Shown one piece after another: positions 1 to 6,081 of a stretch of DNA of 16,349 bases. The position numbers and the translations under genes were made by a program. This DNA comes from an uncultured Rubrobacteraceae bacterium. Lineage in GTDB: Bacteria; Actinomycetota; Rubrobacteria; Rubrobacterales; Rubrobacteraceae. The stretch covers positions 1 through 16,349 of the forward strand of contig CADCUZ010000016.1 in assembly GCA_902806015.1 (NCBI GenBank), read 5' to 3'. The notes beneath the pieces are model-generated. The model saw nothing but the letters and a program-made list of their open reading frames with translations. It did not search any database and had not been told where the DNA came from. Positions within the stretch are counted from its first letter, which is position 1. The number at the start of each line of letters is the position of its first letter.

Positions 1-221
1 GCCCCTCGCAGGTGGGGAGGATAGCGCCGGAACTCTCGGCCCGGTGGGACAGGGAACGGAGGGTGGGGGTCGTAATTTCGCTTCTAGGGGACCACCACAT
101 CCCGCTGGGCTCGCTCGTCTCCCGTAGGGTGCCGTTCGGGGAGGCGCCCGGGGTTTACCGGATGCTCGACAGGGGCAACCACGGGGCCGTGCAGGTCGTC
201 TTCGACTACGGGGAGGGTTGA
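1..221 (+). CDS. Zinc-type alcohol dehydrogenase-like protein, C-terminal fragment
   Basis: Only the last 72 residues are inside the window; the reading frame is open from base 3 and the start lies upstream. The visible part reads SQVGRIAPELSARWDRERR, then a stretch ending SRRVPFGEAPGVYRMLD and AVQVVFDYGEG. In zinc-dependent medium-chain dehydrogenases this is the end of the Rossmann half and the last catalytic-domain strand, where 'xHRxPFEEAxEAYxLLD' is a common pattern. Catalytic zinc ligands and the NAD(P)-binding glycine motif are not visible, so cofactor and substrate cannot be judged. The stop codon overlaps the ATG of the next gene by one base (TGATG), so it is translationally coupled to the pterin-synthase-like gene and probably works in the same pathway. 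Family assignment is from memory of this tail pattern and is fairly secure; the substrate is unknown. Confidence 0.75.
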   Translation, partial: PSQVGRIAPELSARWDRERRVGVVISLLGDHHIPLGSLVSRRVPFGEAPGVYRMLDRGNHGAVQVVFDYGEG

Positions 222-601
222 TGTACGAGGTATACGTCGCGGCGCCGTTCGAGGCGGCCCACCGCCTGAAGGGGGAATGCTTCGGGCCGGCGGCCCGCAC
301 CCACGGCCACACGTACAGGCTCGAGTCGGTGGTGCGCGGCGAGGATCTGGCCGAAGACGGGAGCTTGCTGGATGTAGGCGAGCTCCGCGGGACGGTGGAA
401 GGGGTGGCTGCCCTCCTGCACTACCGGGATCTCGACGAGGTCCCAGGACTCGCGGGCAAGAACACCACCGCCGAGGTAGTGGCGGGGTTCTGTTGGGATG
501 GGATCTCACCTTCCCTCCGGGGGCGTGGACTCGCCACCCTCACGGTGCGGGTCTGGGAGTCGCCGCAGGTCTACGCCGCCCGCGAGGGGGCCCTCGGCTG
601 A
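221..601 (+). CDS. 6-pyruvoyl-tetrahydropterin synthase / QueD-like protein
   Basis: Encodes 126 residues, close to the usual 120-140 for the T-fold family that acts on dihydroneopterin triphosphate. Family marks are PFEAAH with the first zinc histidine (H14), the HGH pair (H28, H30), NTTAEVVA in the place of the family's 'pTxEnlA', and the pterin-anchoring glutamate in VRVWESP (E113). Two things differ from QueD and animal PTPS. The only upstream cysteine (C20) is seven residues before HGH rather than three. The catalytic Asp-His pair of 'LDHRxLNE' reads His-Tyr (LHYRDLDE, H67-Y68). The zinc site and pterin anchor are therefore kept while the classical proton-relay residues are not, so the reaction may differ from both tetrahydrobiopterin and queuosine synthesis. 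ATG 221 is preferred over TTG 218 because it overlaps the upstream stop. No other queuosine genes are nearby. Confidence 0.85.
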   Translation: MYEVYVAAPFEAAHRLKGECFGPAARTHGHTYRLESVVRGEDLAEDGSLLDVGELRGTVEGVAALLHYRDLDEVPGLAGKNTTAEVVAGFCWDGISPSLRGRGLATLTVRVWESPQVYAAREGALG

Positions 602-603
602 CC

Positions 604-1650
604 TTGCGCGTCGCCTCTGTCACGGTGGGGGACCCGGACCGTCTCACCGGTGGCTACCTGTACAACAAGCGCCTTGCTGAAGGACTGGTGGAGAACGGTG
701 TGGAGGTGCAAGCCTTTGTTCCCTGCGGCGCGGAACCGGGGGACCAGGCCGCGACGGCGACGGCTTTCGGCGACGGGTTCGACCCCTCCCGGTTCGACGC
801 CGTGGTGGTGGACGCGCTCGCCCGCGTCGTCGTCGCCCCCCACCTGGACCGTTGGAGATCCGGCCGTCCTGTCGTGGCGCTGGTCCACGAACTGCCCGGC
901 GTCGCCGACCCCTCCTCTGACGACCGGGAGCGTTTGCTCGAGGTGCCCCTCCTCAGGTCGGACCGGCTCGTCACCGTAAGCCGGCACGGCGGTGAGGTCT
1001 TGCTGGGCAGGGGAGCCCCCGCCGCGCGCGTCCGCGTCGTCCCGCCCGGCTTCGACAACCTGGGTCGTCATCCGGAAGTGAAGCCTCGCGAGGCAGAGAA
1101 GATCCCGCGTGTCCTGTGCGTGGCGCAGTGGATCCCACGCAAGGGCGTTCTCGACCTCGTCCGGGCCTGGCGGACGGTGGGTGGGACCGGCGCGGTCCTC
1201 GACCTCGTCGGCGAGACCGGCGCCGACGCGTCTTACGCGGCAAAGGTGCGGGAGGCCGCGGCGGGGGACCCCTCGATCACCGTTCACGGGCCGGTCGACG
1301 ACGCTACCCTCGCCGGCCTCTACGCCTCTGGCGCCCTCTTCGCGCTGCCCTCCCGCTACGAGGGCTACGGTATCGTCTACGCCGAGGCGCTCTCTTTCGG
1401 GCTCCCCGTACTCGCCTGCCGGGCAGGGCCGGTCCCCGAGGTCGTCGGCGGGCAGGCCGCCCTGCTCGTCCCACCGGGAGACACGGACGCTCTCTCTGAA
1501 GCGCTGGGCCGCCTCCTCTCGGACGGCGGGCTCAGGGAGGAGATGTCCGCCGCCGCGCGACGCCGGGCCGCCGGTCTTCCGCGCTGGAAAGACACGGTGG
1601 AGGGATTTCTCGCGGTGTTGCGGGGGGCCATCGAGGAGCGGGGAAGATGA
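604..1650 (+). CDS. GT4-family glycosyltransferase
   Basis: Encodes about 348 residues with a GT-B layout. The N-terminal half begins LRVASVTVGDPDRLTGGYLY, with the glycine-rich acceptor loop (GGYLYNKRL), and contains VALVHELPG and SDRLVTVSRHGGEVLL. The C-terminal donor half has VLCVAQWIPRKGVLDLVRAW, the EX7E-type element in SRYEGYGIVYAEALSFGLPV, and VGGQAALLVPPGD. These are hallmarks of retaining GT4 transferases that use NDP-sugars. I place the start at TTG 604, just after the previous stop; CTG 598 is possible, and GAGGGGG at 584-590 could serve either. The frame is open further upstream, but that part is a shadow of the pterin gene. The stop overlaps the next ATG (ATGA). Its position between a pterin-synthase-like gene and a methyltransferase suggests it glycosylates a small molecule rather than a polysaccharide; that is inference. 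No signal peptide or membrane segment is visible. Confidence 0.85.
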   Translation: MRVASVTVGDPDRLTGGYLYNKRLAEGLVENGVEVQAFVPCGAEPGDQAATATAFGDGFDPSRFDAVVVDALARVVVAPHLDRWRSGRPVVALVHELPGVADPSSDDRERLLEVPLLRSDRLVTVSRHGGEVLLGRGAPAARVRVVPPGFDNLGRHPEVKPREAEKIPRVLCVAQWIPRKGVLDLVRAWRTVGGTGAVLDLVGETGADASYAAKVREAAAGDPSITVHGPVDDATLAGLYASGALFALPSRYEGYGIVYAEALSFGLPVLACRAGPVPEVVGGQAALLVPPGDTDALSEALGRLLSDGGLREEMSAAARRRAAGLPRWKDTVEGFLAVLRGAIEERGR

Positions 1651-2519
1651 GCGGGCCGGGGGAGCACGGCCCGCGCGCCCAGAACCGACGTTCGTGGAAC
1701 GCGGTCGTGGGGGCGCACGAAAGCCACCGCGGGGACCTCGCAGGTTTCCTCAAGGCCGGCGGCTCCACGCTCTTTCCCGAAGAACTCCGACTCCTTGGCG
1801 ACCCGTCGGGCCGAACGGTGGCGCACTTGCAATGCAACTGCGGGGGCGACTCGTTGAGCCTCGCCCGCCTCGAGGCGGAGGTGACGGGCGTGGACCTCAG
1901 CGATGGGGCGGTACGCGCGGCCCGCCGCCTCTGTGAGGCGAGCGGCGTGCCGGCCCGGTTCGTCCGCGCCGACGTGTACGAGTGGCTGGCGGAGACCGCG
2001 AAGGGTGGTGCCCGCTTCGATACAGTCTTCGCCTCCTACGGCGTCGTCTGCTGGCTGCCGGATCTCACCTCCTGGGCCGGTGGAATAGAGGGTGTCCTGG
2101 TGCCCGGCGGACGTTTCGTGCTCGTGGACTTCCACCCGGCCGCGGACGTCTTGGACGAAGGCTGGTACCTCGCGCGCGACTACCCATCCGGCGGAGAACG
2201 GCTGATCCTCGAAGAGGGCGTCGGCGACTACGTAGCCGCCTCCGGCGGCGGGCTCACGCCCGCCGGCTTCGTGGAGGGCGCCGATGGGTTCGAGAACCCC
2301 GAACCGTGTTACCTGTTCCGGTGGGGGCTCGGAGAGGTCCTCACCGCCCTGGCCGGGGCTGGGCTACAGATAACGGCCCTCGAAGAGTACCCATACTCCA
2401 ACGGGGAGCGGCGTTATGCGGGCATGCGCGAGTTGCCCGGACGGCGGATGGCCCCGCCGGAGGGCGTGCCCGCCCTGCCCCTCATGTACGGGGTACGGGC
2501 TGAGAAAAGCGGCCGCTAA
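1647..2519 (+). CDS. Class I SAM-dependent methyltransferase
   Basis: Encodes 290 residues. The start ATG 1647 overlaps the previous stop (ATGA) and follows a GAGGAGCGGGGAAG ribosome-binding region. SAM-binding motif I is HLQCNCGGDSLSLARL (around residues 60-75), followed by the acidic strand end VTGVDLSDGAVRAARRL with D83 likely contacting the SAM ribose. Motif II/III-like elements follow as FDTVFASYGVVCWLPDL and LVPGGRFVLVDFHP. The 'HLQCNxGxDSLSLA' form of motif I occurs in a small-molecule methyltransferase group in which Cys-Asn replaces the usual GCG. The C-terminal third (after about residue 170) has no motif I recognise and probably forms the acceptor pocket. As the last gene of the operon it probably methylates the product of the preceding enzymes. 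It converges on the antiporter gene with a gap of only 14 bases. Confidence 0.85.
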   Translation: MSGPGEHGPRAQNRRSWNAVVGAHESHRGDLAGFLKAGGSTLFPEELRLLGDPSGRTVAHLQCNCGGDSLSLARLEAEVTGVDLSDGAVRAARRLCEASGVPARFVRADVYEWLAETAKGGARFDTVFASYGVVCWLPDLTSWAGGIEGVLVPGGRFVLVDFHPAADVLDEGWYLARDYPSGGERLILEEGVGDYVAASGGGLTPAGFVEGADGFENPEPCYLFRWGLGEVLTALAGAGLQITALEEYPYSNGERRYAGMRELPGRRMAPPEGVPALPLMYGVRAEKSGR

Positions 2520-2533
2520 TGCCCGGCACCCGC

Positions 2534-3568
2534 CTACGGCGTGTAGAAGAACGCCAGGGCGGAGATGAGGTAGACGCCCAGGAGCATCGCGCCTTCGAGC
2601 CAGTTGGACTTGCCGTCGAGGGCGACGAAGCCGGTGATAATGACGGAGGCGGCCAAAGCCCCGAGCTCCAGCGGGGTGAAGACCAGCCGTAGGGGTTGGC
2701 CGATGATGGCGCCGAAGAAGACCAAGATGGGGGTGACGAGTAGGGCGACCTGGATCGAGGAGCCGAGGGAGATGCCCATCGAGAAGTCCATCTGGTTCTT
2801 GTAGGCGATCTGGACACCCACGATATGCTCGGCGATATTGCCGACGACCGGCACGATGATGATGCCGACGAAGAGCTCTGAGAGGCCGACCTCCTCGGTA
2901 AGCGGCTCCAGGGCCCCAACGAACGCCTCGGAGACGTAGGCGACCGCCGCCGTCGCCCCGAGCAGCAGCACGAACGAGGCCGTCCTCCCAAACTGCGGCT
3001 CGTGGTGCTCGGCGCCCGCCTGGCCCTCGGGTGAGCGGAAGTAGAAGACCAGATACAAGATGTAGAGGACGAACATCACCACGGCCACCTCGATGCTAAG
3101 AAAGGTTGGGGGTGTGCCTGGGATGGTCGCGGCGAAGATCGTGGGTAGGGAGAGGGCGACGGCGACGATGGCGAGCATGGAGGCATTGACGCCGGCGATG
3201 GTAGAGGAGAAGGTCTGGGTGCCGTTCTTGAGGCCGCCGAGAAGCAGGCTCGCGCCGAGCACGAAGAGCACGTTGCCGATGATCGAGCCGACGATGGACG
3301 CTTTGACCACGGTCGTCAGGCCCGCGGAGAGGGCGAAGATCGTGATGATGAGCTCGGCGGCGTTGCCGAAGGTGGCGTTCAGGATGCCGCCTATGCGGGG
3401 GCCGGCGTGGGCGCCGAGGCTCTCGGTGGCCTGGCCGAGCACCCAGGCCAGCCCGATCAGGGCAAGCGCCGTGAGCGCGAAGATCAGCAGTACGGGTGCG
3501 TGCAGCAGCTCTACGACCACGACCGCCGCGGCCAAAACCGCTGTTACGCCGTAAGCGATCTTCCTCAA
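2534..3568 (-). CDS. cax: Calcium/proton antiporter (CaCA superfamily, Cax type)
   Basis: Encodes 344 residues, a typical bacterial Cax length, with about eleven hydrophobic segments, so an inner-membrane exchanger that expels Ca2+ against H+. The duplicated cation-binding repeats are clear. The first is GGILNATFGNAAELIITIFA (E72) followed by KASIVGSIIGNVLFVLGAS. The second is VPVVGNIAEHIVGVQIAYKN (E247) followed by GISLGSSIQVALLV. A charged loop near residues 178-195 (RSPEGQAGAEHHEPQ) separates the halves and corresponds to the acidic or polar linker of the family. The start is TTG at 3568, read on the minus strand, with GAGAGGGG about seven bases upstream; no better ATG exists. It stands alone, convergent with the methyltransferase and divergent from the PHP phosphatase. 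Confidence 0.93.
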   Translation of the reverse strand: MRKIAYGVTAVLAAAVVVVELLHAPVLLIFALTALALIGLAWVLGQATESLGAHAGPRIGGILNATFGNAAELIITIFALSAGLTTVVKASIVGSIIGNVLFVLGASLLLGGLKNGTQTFSSTIAGVNASMLAIVAVALSLPTIFAATIPGTPPTFLSIEVAVVMFVLYILYLVFYFRSPEGQAGAEHHEPQFGRTASFVLLLGATAAVAYVSEAFVGALEPLTEEVGLSELFVGIIIVPVVGNIAEHIVGVQIAYKNQMDFSMGISLGSSIQVALLVTPILVFFGAIIGQPLRLVFTPLELGALAASVIITGFVALDGKSNWLEGAMLLGVYLISALAFFYTP

Positions 3569-3598
3569 TGCCAGCCCCTCTCTACCGCCCGTTTAAAG

Positions 3599-3625
3599 GT
3601 CTCGCCCATCATATAAGATAGGTAG
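3599..3625. promoter_or_regulatory. Candidate divergent promoter between cax and PHP gene
   Basis: The 95-base gap between the two divergent genes contains one AT-rich island, ATCATATAAGATAGG, in an otherwise GC-rich setting. Read on the minus strand it gives TATGAT, a good -10 element for cax. Read on the plus strand it gives TATAAG or TAAGAT, with TTTAAA about 16 bases upstream of the latter as a weak -35. Neither strand shows a convincing -35, so this is a positional and compositional call only. Confidence 0.35.
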
Positions 3626-3663
3626 AGCGACCTTGTACCCCGATACCCCCGGAGTGAGATCTC

Positions 3664-4422
3664 TTGATCGATTACCACCTGCACGTCATAGCCCACGACG
3701 ACCGCCCGATGACGGTCGAGAACATCCTGAGCTACTGCGAGGTGGCGAAGTCCAGGGGCGTGCGCCAGATGGGGATCACGGAGCACGACCGCTACCTGGA
3801 CAAGATAGACGTCGCCGCCTTCCAGGAGGCGAGGGAGGGGATCAGAAACGTGGGGCTGCGCCTCGGCATCGAGGTAGACTTCGTCCCCGGCCAGGAAGGG
3901 CGGATGGACGCCGACTCGACGGCGCTCCCCTACGACTACGTGATAGGCTCCGTTCACCGCGTGGACGGAGCCGAGGTGGACCGGGCCACCGACCAGAGTG
4001 TCTACGAGCGCTACGAGACCTACGAGCTCTACGCGGCCTACTACAGCAACGTCCGCGAGGCCGCCCTCTCGGGGCGCTTCGAGGTCATAGGGCATCCCGA
4101 CCTCATCAAGATTTTCCGCCGCTACCCGGACAGGGACATCACCCCGCTGCTGGAGGAGACGGCCGACGCCGTCGCCGAGTCGGGCGTCGTCGTGGACGTG
4201 AACGCGGCGGGCCTAAGGAAGCCGGTGGGCGAGATCTACCCCTCACGGAGGTTTTTGGAGATGTTCCACCGCCGCGGCGTCCCCATCATCCTCTCCTCCG
4301 ACGCCCACGCACCCGGGGAGGTCGCCGCCGGCTACGACAAGAGCCTGAAGCTCGTCCACGACGTCGGCTACCGCGAGGTCGCCACCTTCGAGAACCACGA
4401 ACGCAGCTCCCTCTCGCTGTGA
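3664..4422 (+). CDS. PHP-domain phosphatase, HisJ (histidinol-phosphatase) family
   Basis: Encodes 252 residues with the full set of PHP metal-binding motifs in order: DYHLH (H5, H7), GITEHD (E40, H41), GIEVDF (E70), GSVH (H98), GHPD (H144) and SSDAH (D213, H215). This arrangement forms the trinuclear metal site of HisJ-type phosphoesterases, which hydrolyse L-histidinol phosphate in the ninth step of histidine synthesis. Length and motif spacing match HisJ rather than polymerase-type PHP proteins. No other his gene is in the window, so the true substrate may be another phosphate monoester. The start is TTG 3664, which gives the expected short N-terminus before HLH and has GGAG about ten bases upstream. 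The stop overlaps the GTG of the next gene (GTGA), indicating co-translation with the tRNA-editing protein. Confidence 0.87.
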   Translation: MIDYHLHVIAHDDRPMTVENILSYCEVAKSRGVRQMGITEHDRYLDKIDVAAFQEAREGIRNVGLRLGIEVDFVPGQEGRMDADSTALPYDYVIGSVHRVDGAEVDRATDQSVYERYETYELYAAYYSNVREAALSGRFEVIGHPDLIKIFRRYPDRDITPLLEETADAVAESGVVVDVNAAGLRKPVGEIYPSRRFLEMFHRRGVPIILSSDAHAPGEVAAGYDKSLKLVHDVGYREVATFENHERSSLSL

Positions 4423-5129
4423 CCGAAGAACTTTTCCTTACGGACTCCTACCTCAAGGAGTTTCGGCCGGTCGTGAGGAAGATCGACGGCCGGGAGGTGA
4501 TCCTGGATAGGACCGCCTTTTTCCCCGGCGGAGGAGGCCAGCCGGCGGACAAGGGCACTTTAGGCATCGGACCGGTGAACGCTGCAGTCGTGGATGCGCG
4601 CCGGGAGGGGCGCCGGATCGTCCACGTCCTCGACCGGGCCATCCCCGACACCGTGAAGGAGTTGAAGGGGGCGCTGGACTGGGAGCGTAGGTATGCTCAC
4701 ATGCGCTACCACACGGCGCTTCACGTCCTCTCGGGGTTGATCTGGAGGGAATTCGACGCCAAGGTAACCGGCGGCCAGATGCGCGCCGACCGGGCCAGGA
4801 TGGACTTCTCCTTCCCCGGCGAGTGGACTGCCGAAGTCGTTAGCGAGATAGAACGCCTGACCAACGGGGCGCTCGCCGAGAACCGCCCGGTAAAGGTCTA
4901 CGAGTTGCCCCGCAAGGAGGCGCTGAAGAACCCCGATCTCATCCGCACGCAGGTCAACCTCGTACCCGAACGCGTGGAGACGATCAGGATAGTCGAGATA
5001 GAGAATTTGGACACCCAGGCCGACGGCGGCACCCACGTCGCCAACACGAGAGAGGTGGGGGAGATCAGCATAATGGCCCACAAGAGCAAAGGCCGCCAGA
5101 ACAAGCGCGTAGAGTTCGCGCTGCGATGA
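4419..5129 (+). CDS. AlaX-type alanyl-tRNA editing protein
   Basis: Encodes 236 residues, the size of medium AlaX proteins, free-standing relatives of the AlaRS editing domain that hydrolyse Ser-tRNA(Ala) or Gly-tRNA(Ala). Motifs are RTAFFPGGGGQPADKG (glycine-rich element), RYHTALHVLSG (zinc histidines H98 and H102), VTGGQMRADRARMDF, DTQADGGTHVANTREVGE (H206) and the C-terminal KSKGRQNKRVEFAL. In classical AlaX and AlaRS the stretch before GGTHV carries a zinc-binding cysteine (CGGTHV). Here that residue is D202, so the fourth ligand would be aspartate or water. The frame is open for hundreds of bases upstream, but that is the shadow of the PHP gene. GTG 4419 is chosen because it overlaps the preceding stop and gives the family's normal N-terminus (LFLTDSYLKEF). 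The stop overlaps the next ATG (ATGA). Confidence 0.9.
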   Translation: MTEELFLTDSYLKEFRPVVRKIDGREVILDRTAFFPGGGGQPADKGTLGIGPVNAAVVDARREGRRIVHVLDRAIPDTVKELKGALDWERRYAHMRYHTALHVLSGLIWREFDAKVTGGQMRADRARMDFSFPGEWTAEVVSEIERLTNGALAENRPVKVYELPRKEALKNPDLIRTQVNLVPERVETIRIVEIENLDTQADGGTHVANTREVGEISIMAHKSKGRQNKRVEFALR

Positions 5130-5662
5130 GGCAGACTGCCGTGCTTCTAGCCCTGGTAATGCTCCTGGCTGGGTGCGGCCAGGACTCGCGAGGCGTTGGT
5201 ATGACGGGTAAAAAGGAGGCTGACGCTCCCCGCACGGTCCTCCGGGAAGGATCCTCGCGGCCGGGGAACACCCCCTCGCAGGCTCGCGCGTCCAAGGCCG
5301 TCTTCATAGACACCTCCGACAAAGATAGCGTCACGGTGAGGGTCGAGATCGCGGACGACGCGGAGGAGATGGCCCGGGGCCTTATGGGCCGCACGGCGCT
5401 AGCCGAGGGGGCGGGGATGCTTTTCGCGTACCCCGAGGAGCGGGAGCTGTCATTCTGGATGAAGAACACCCTGATCCCGCTCTCCATAGCCTTTATGGAC
5501 TCCGAGGGGCGCATCGTGGACATCCAGGACATGGAAGCGCTGGACGACACGCCGCCCCACTACGCTTCGGCCGAGCCCGCACGCTACGCCTTGGAGGTAA
5601 ACAAGGGCTTCTTCGACGAGCGCGGCGTCGAGGTGGGTGACAGGGTCAGGTTGCCGATCTGA
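5126..5662 (+). CDS. DUF192 family lipoprotein
   Basis: Encodes 178 residues. The N-terminus MRQTAVLLALVMLLAGC is a lipoprotein signal: one Arg, a hydrophobic core and the lipobox LAGC with C17 as the lipidated residue. A low-complexity linker follows (about residues 18-65). The DUF192 domain then spans about residues 68-178, with VRVEIADDAEEMARGLMGR, GMLFAYPEE, the signature FWMKNTLIPLSIAFMD, a short IVDIQDMEALD strand, and the C-terminal YALEVNKGFFDERGVEVGDR. DUF192 proteins are small beta-barrels of unknown biochemical role, usually secreted or membrane-anchored, so this one probably sits on the outer face of the cytoplasmic membrane. It is the last gene of the PHP-AlaX-DUF192 operon, with a four-base overlap at its start. 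Function unknown. Confidence 0.9.
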   Translation: MRQTAVLLALVMLLAGCGQDSRGVGMTGKKEADAPRTVLREGSSRPGNTPSQARASKAVFIDTSDKDSVTVRVEIADDAEEMARGLMGRTALAEGAGMLFAYPEERELSFWMKNTLIPLSIAFMDSEGRIVDIQDMEALDDTPPHYASAEPARYALEVNKGFFDERGVEVGDRVRLPI

Positions 5663-5672
5663 GCGCCGGGTC

Positions 5673-5726
5673 GGGGCTCTGGTGCCCCCACACGTTTCCG
5701 TGGTTTCCCTCATTTTAACCATCCTG
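5673..5726 (+). terminator. Weak candidate terminator after the DUF192 operon
   Basis: A GGGGC/GCCCC stem (5673-5677 with 5684-5688, six-base loop) is followed by a second small stem, CACG-TTTC-CGTG, and then the T-richer stretch GGTTTCCCTCATTTT. The position, eleven bases after the DUF192 stop, fits transcription termination, but stems are short and the T-tract is broken. Confidence 0.3.
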
Positions 5727-5811
5727 GGGTACCCTTCGGGTGTTGGTTGGGGGCTGGTCGGAAGGGCGGTGGTGTCGCCGGTGGCCGAGGTGGCGGTCGT
5801 CGGGGTCGGGT

Positions 5812-5902
5812 ACGTCAGAAATTGGTCGAAGTTCGGCCCGGACTCCGGCTCGAACGTGCAGATCCGGTAGATCCCCTTTGCTACTTCGTCGACCTGCGCC
5901 AT
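5812..5902 (-). pseudogene. 5' remnant of a metallo-beta-lactamase-fold gene
   Basis: From ATG 5902 on the minus strand the first ~30 codons begin MAQVDEVAKGIYRICTFEPE and include GPNFDQFLT. This resembles the first strands of MBL-fold hydrolases of actinobacteria, which as I remember them begin 'DEIADGIYRISTFVPE...FNQFL'. A strong AGGAGGAAG Shine-Dalgarno sits six bases upstream, so the start region is intact. After about codon 30 the frame turns into a Thr/Pro-rich low-complexity stretch (TYPTPTTATSATGDTTALPT) and then runs antisense into the DUF192 gene. No HxHxDH metal-binding motif follows in any frame. I infer a truncated gene; the recombination point is near 5812. It could instead be a very short expressed peptide. 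Confidence 0.5.
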
Positions 5903-6020
5903 ACGCTTCCTCCTCGTGCGCCCCTTTTCCGGCGTGGCCCCTACCTACGGGGCGCGTCAGCCCGCGGGCTCCGTCGTTCAGGCAGCACGAAAGGACGAGA
6001 CAAAGCGCACGAAGCCGTAC

Positions 6021-6081
6021 CACGCAAAAGTTGATCTTTGCGTGCTCCCGTTGCGCGATCCTCCCCCGCTACCGGAGGATC
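6021..6081 (-). terminator. Tandem hairpins downstream of the GalT-like gene
   Basis: Two perfect 8-bp stems lie just past the 3' end of the minus-strand sugar cluster. GATCCTCC/GGAGGATC (6057-6064 with 6074-6081, nine-base loop) overlaps the stop codon. CACGCAAA/TTTGCGTG (6021-6028 with 6037-6044, eight-base loop) follows. Neither is followed by a T-tract on the minus strand, which is common for terminators in high-GC actinobacteria. They could also stabilise the mRNA 3' end. Confidence 0.4.

Larger units (their letters stand above)
5663..6079. other. Gene-free interval with hairpins and a gene remnant
   Basis: No intact gene is supported across these 417 bases. Contents are the weak terminator after the DUF192 gene, the 5' remnant of a minus-strand gene (about 5812-5902) with its ribosome binding site just beyond, an inverted repeat GCCCC/GGGGC (5937-5941 with 5949-5953), a perfect 12-base palindrome AGCCCGCGGGCT (5959-5970), and two 8-bp hairpins near the end. 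Open frames crossing it are antisense to the DUF192 or GalT-like genes and have no protein-like composition beyond the remnant. Confidence 0.7.

Noticed and set aside
277..603. Upstream extension of the glycosyltransferase frame
   Set aside because: Open only because it is the shadow of the pterin-synthase-like gene. Its translation is Arg/Gly-rich, whereas glycosyltransferase homology starts at LRVASVTV.
3633..4418. Upstream extension of the AlaX frame giving a 498-residue protein
   Set aside because: This part is antiparallel in composition to real protein (Arg/Pro/Gly-rich) and overlaps the well-supported PHP gene in another frame.
5450..5811. Continuation of the MBL-like minus-strand frame to a 150-residue protein
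   Set aside because: After about 30 codons it becomes low complexity and then antisense to the DUF192 gene; no metal-binding motifs follow.
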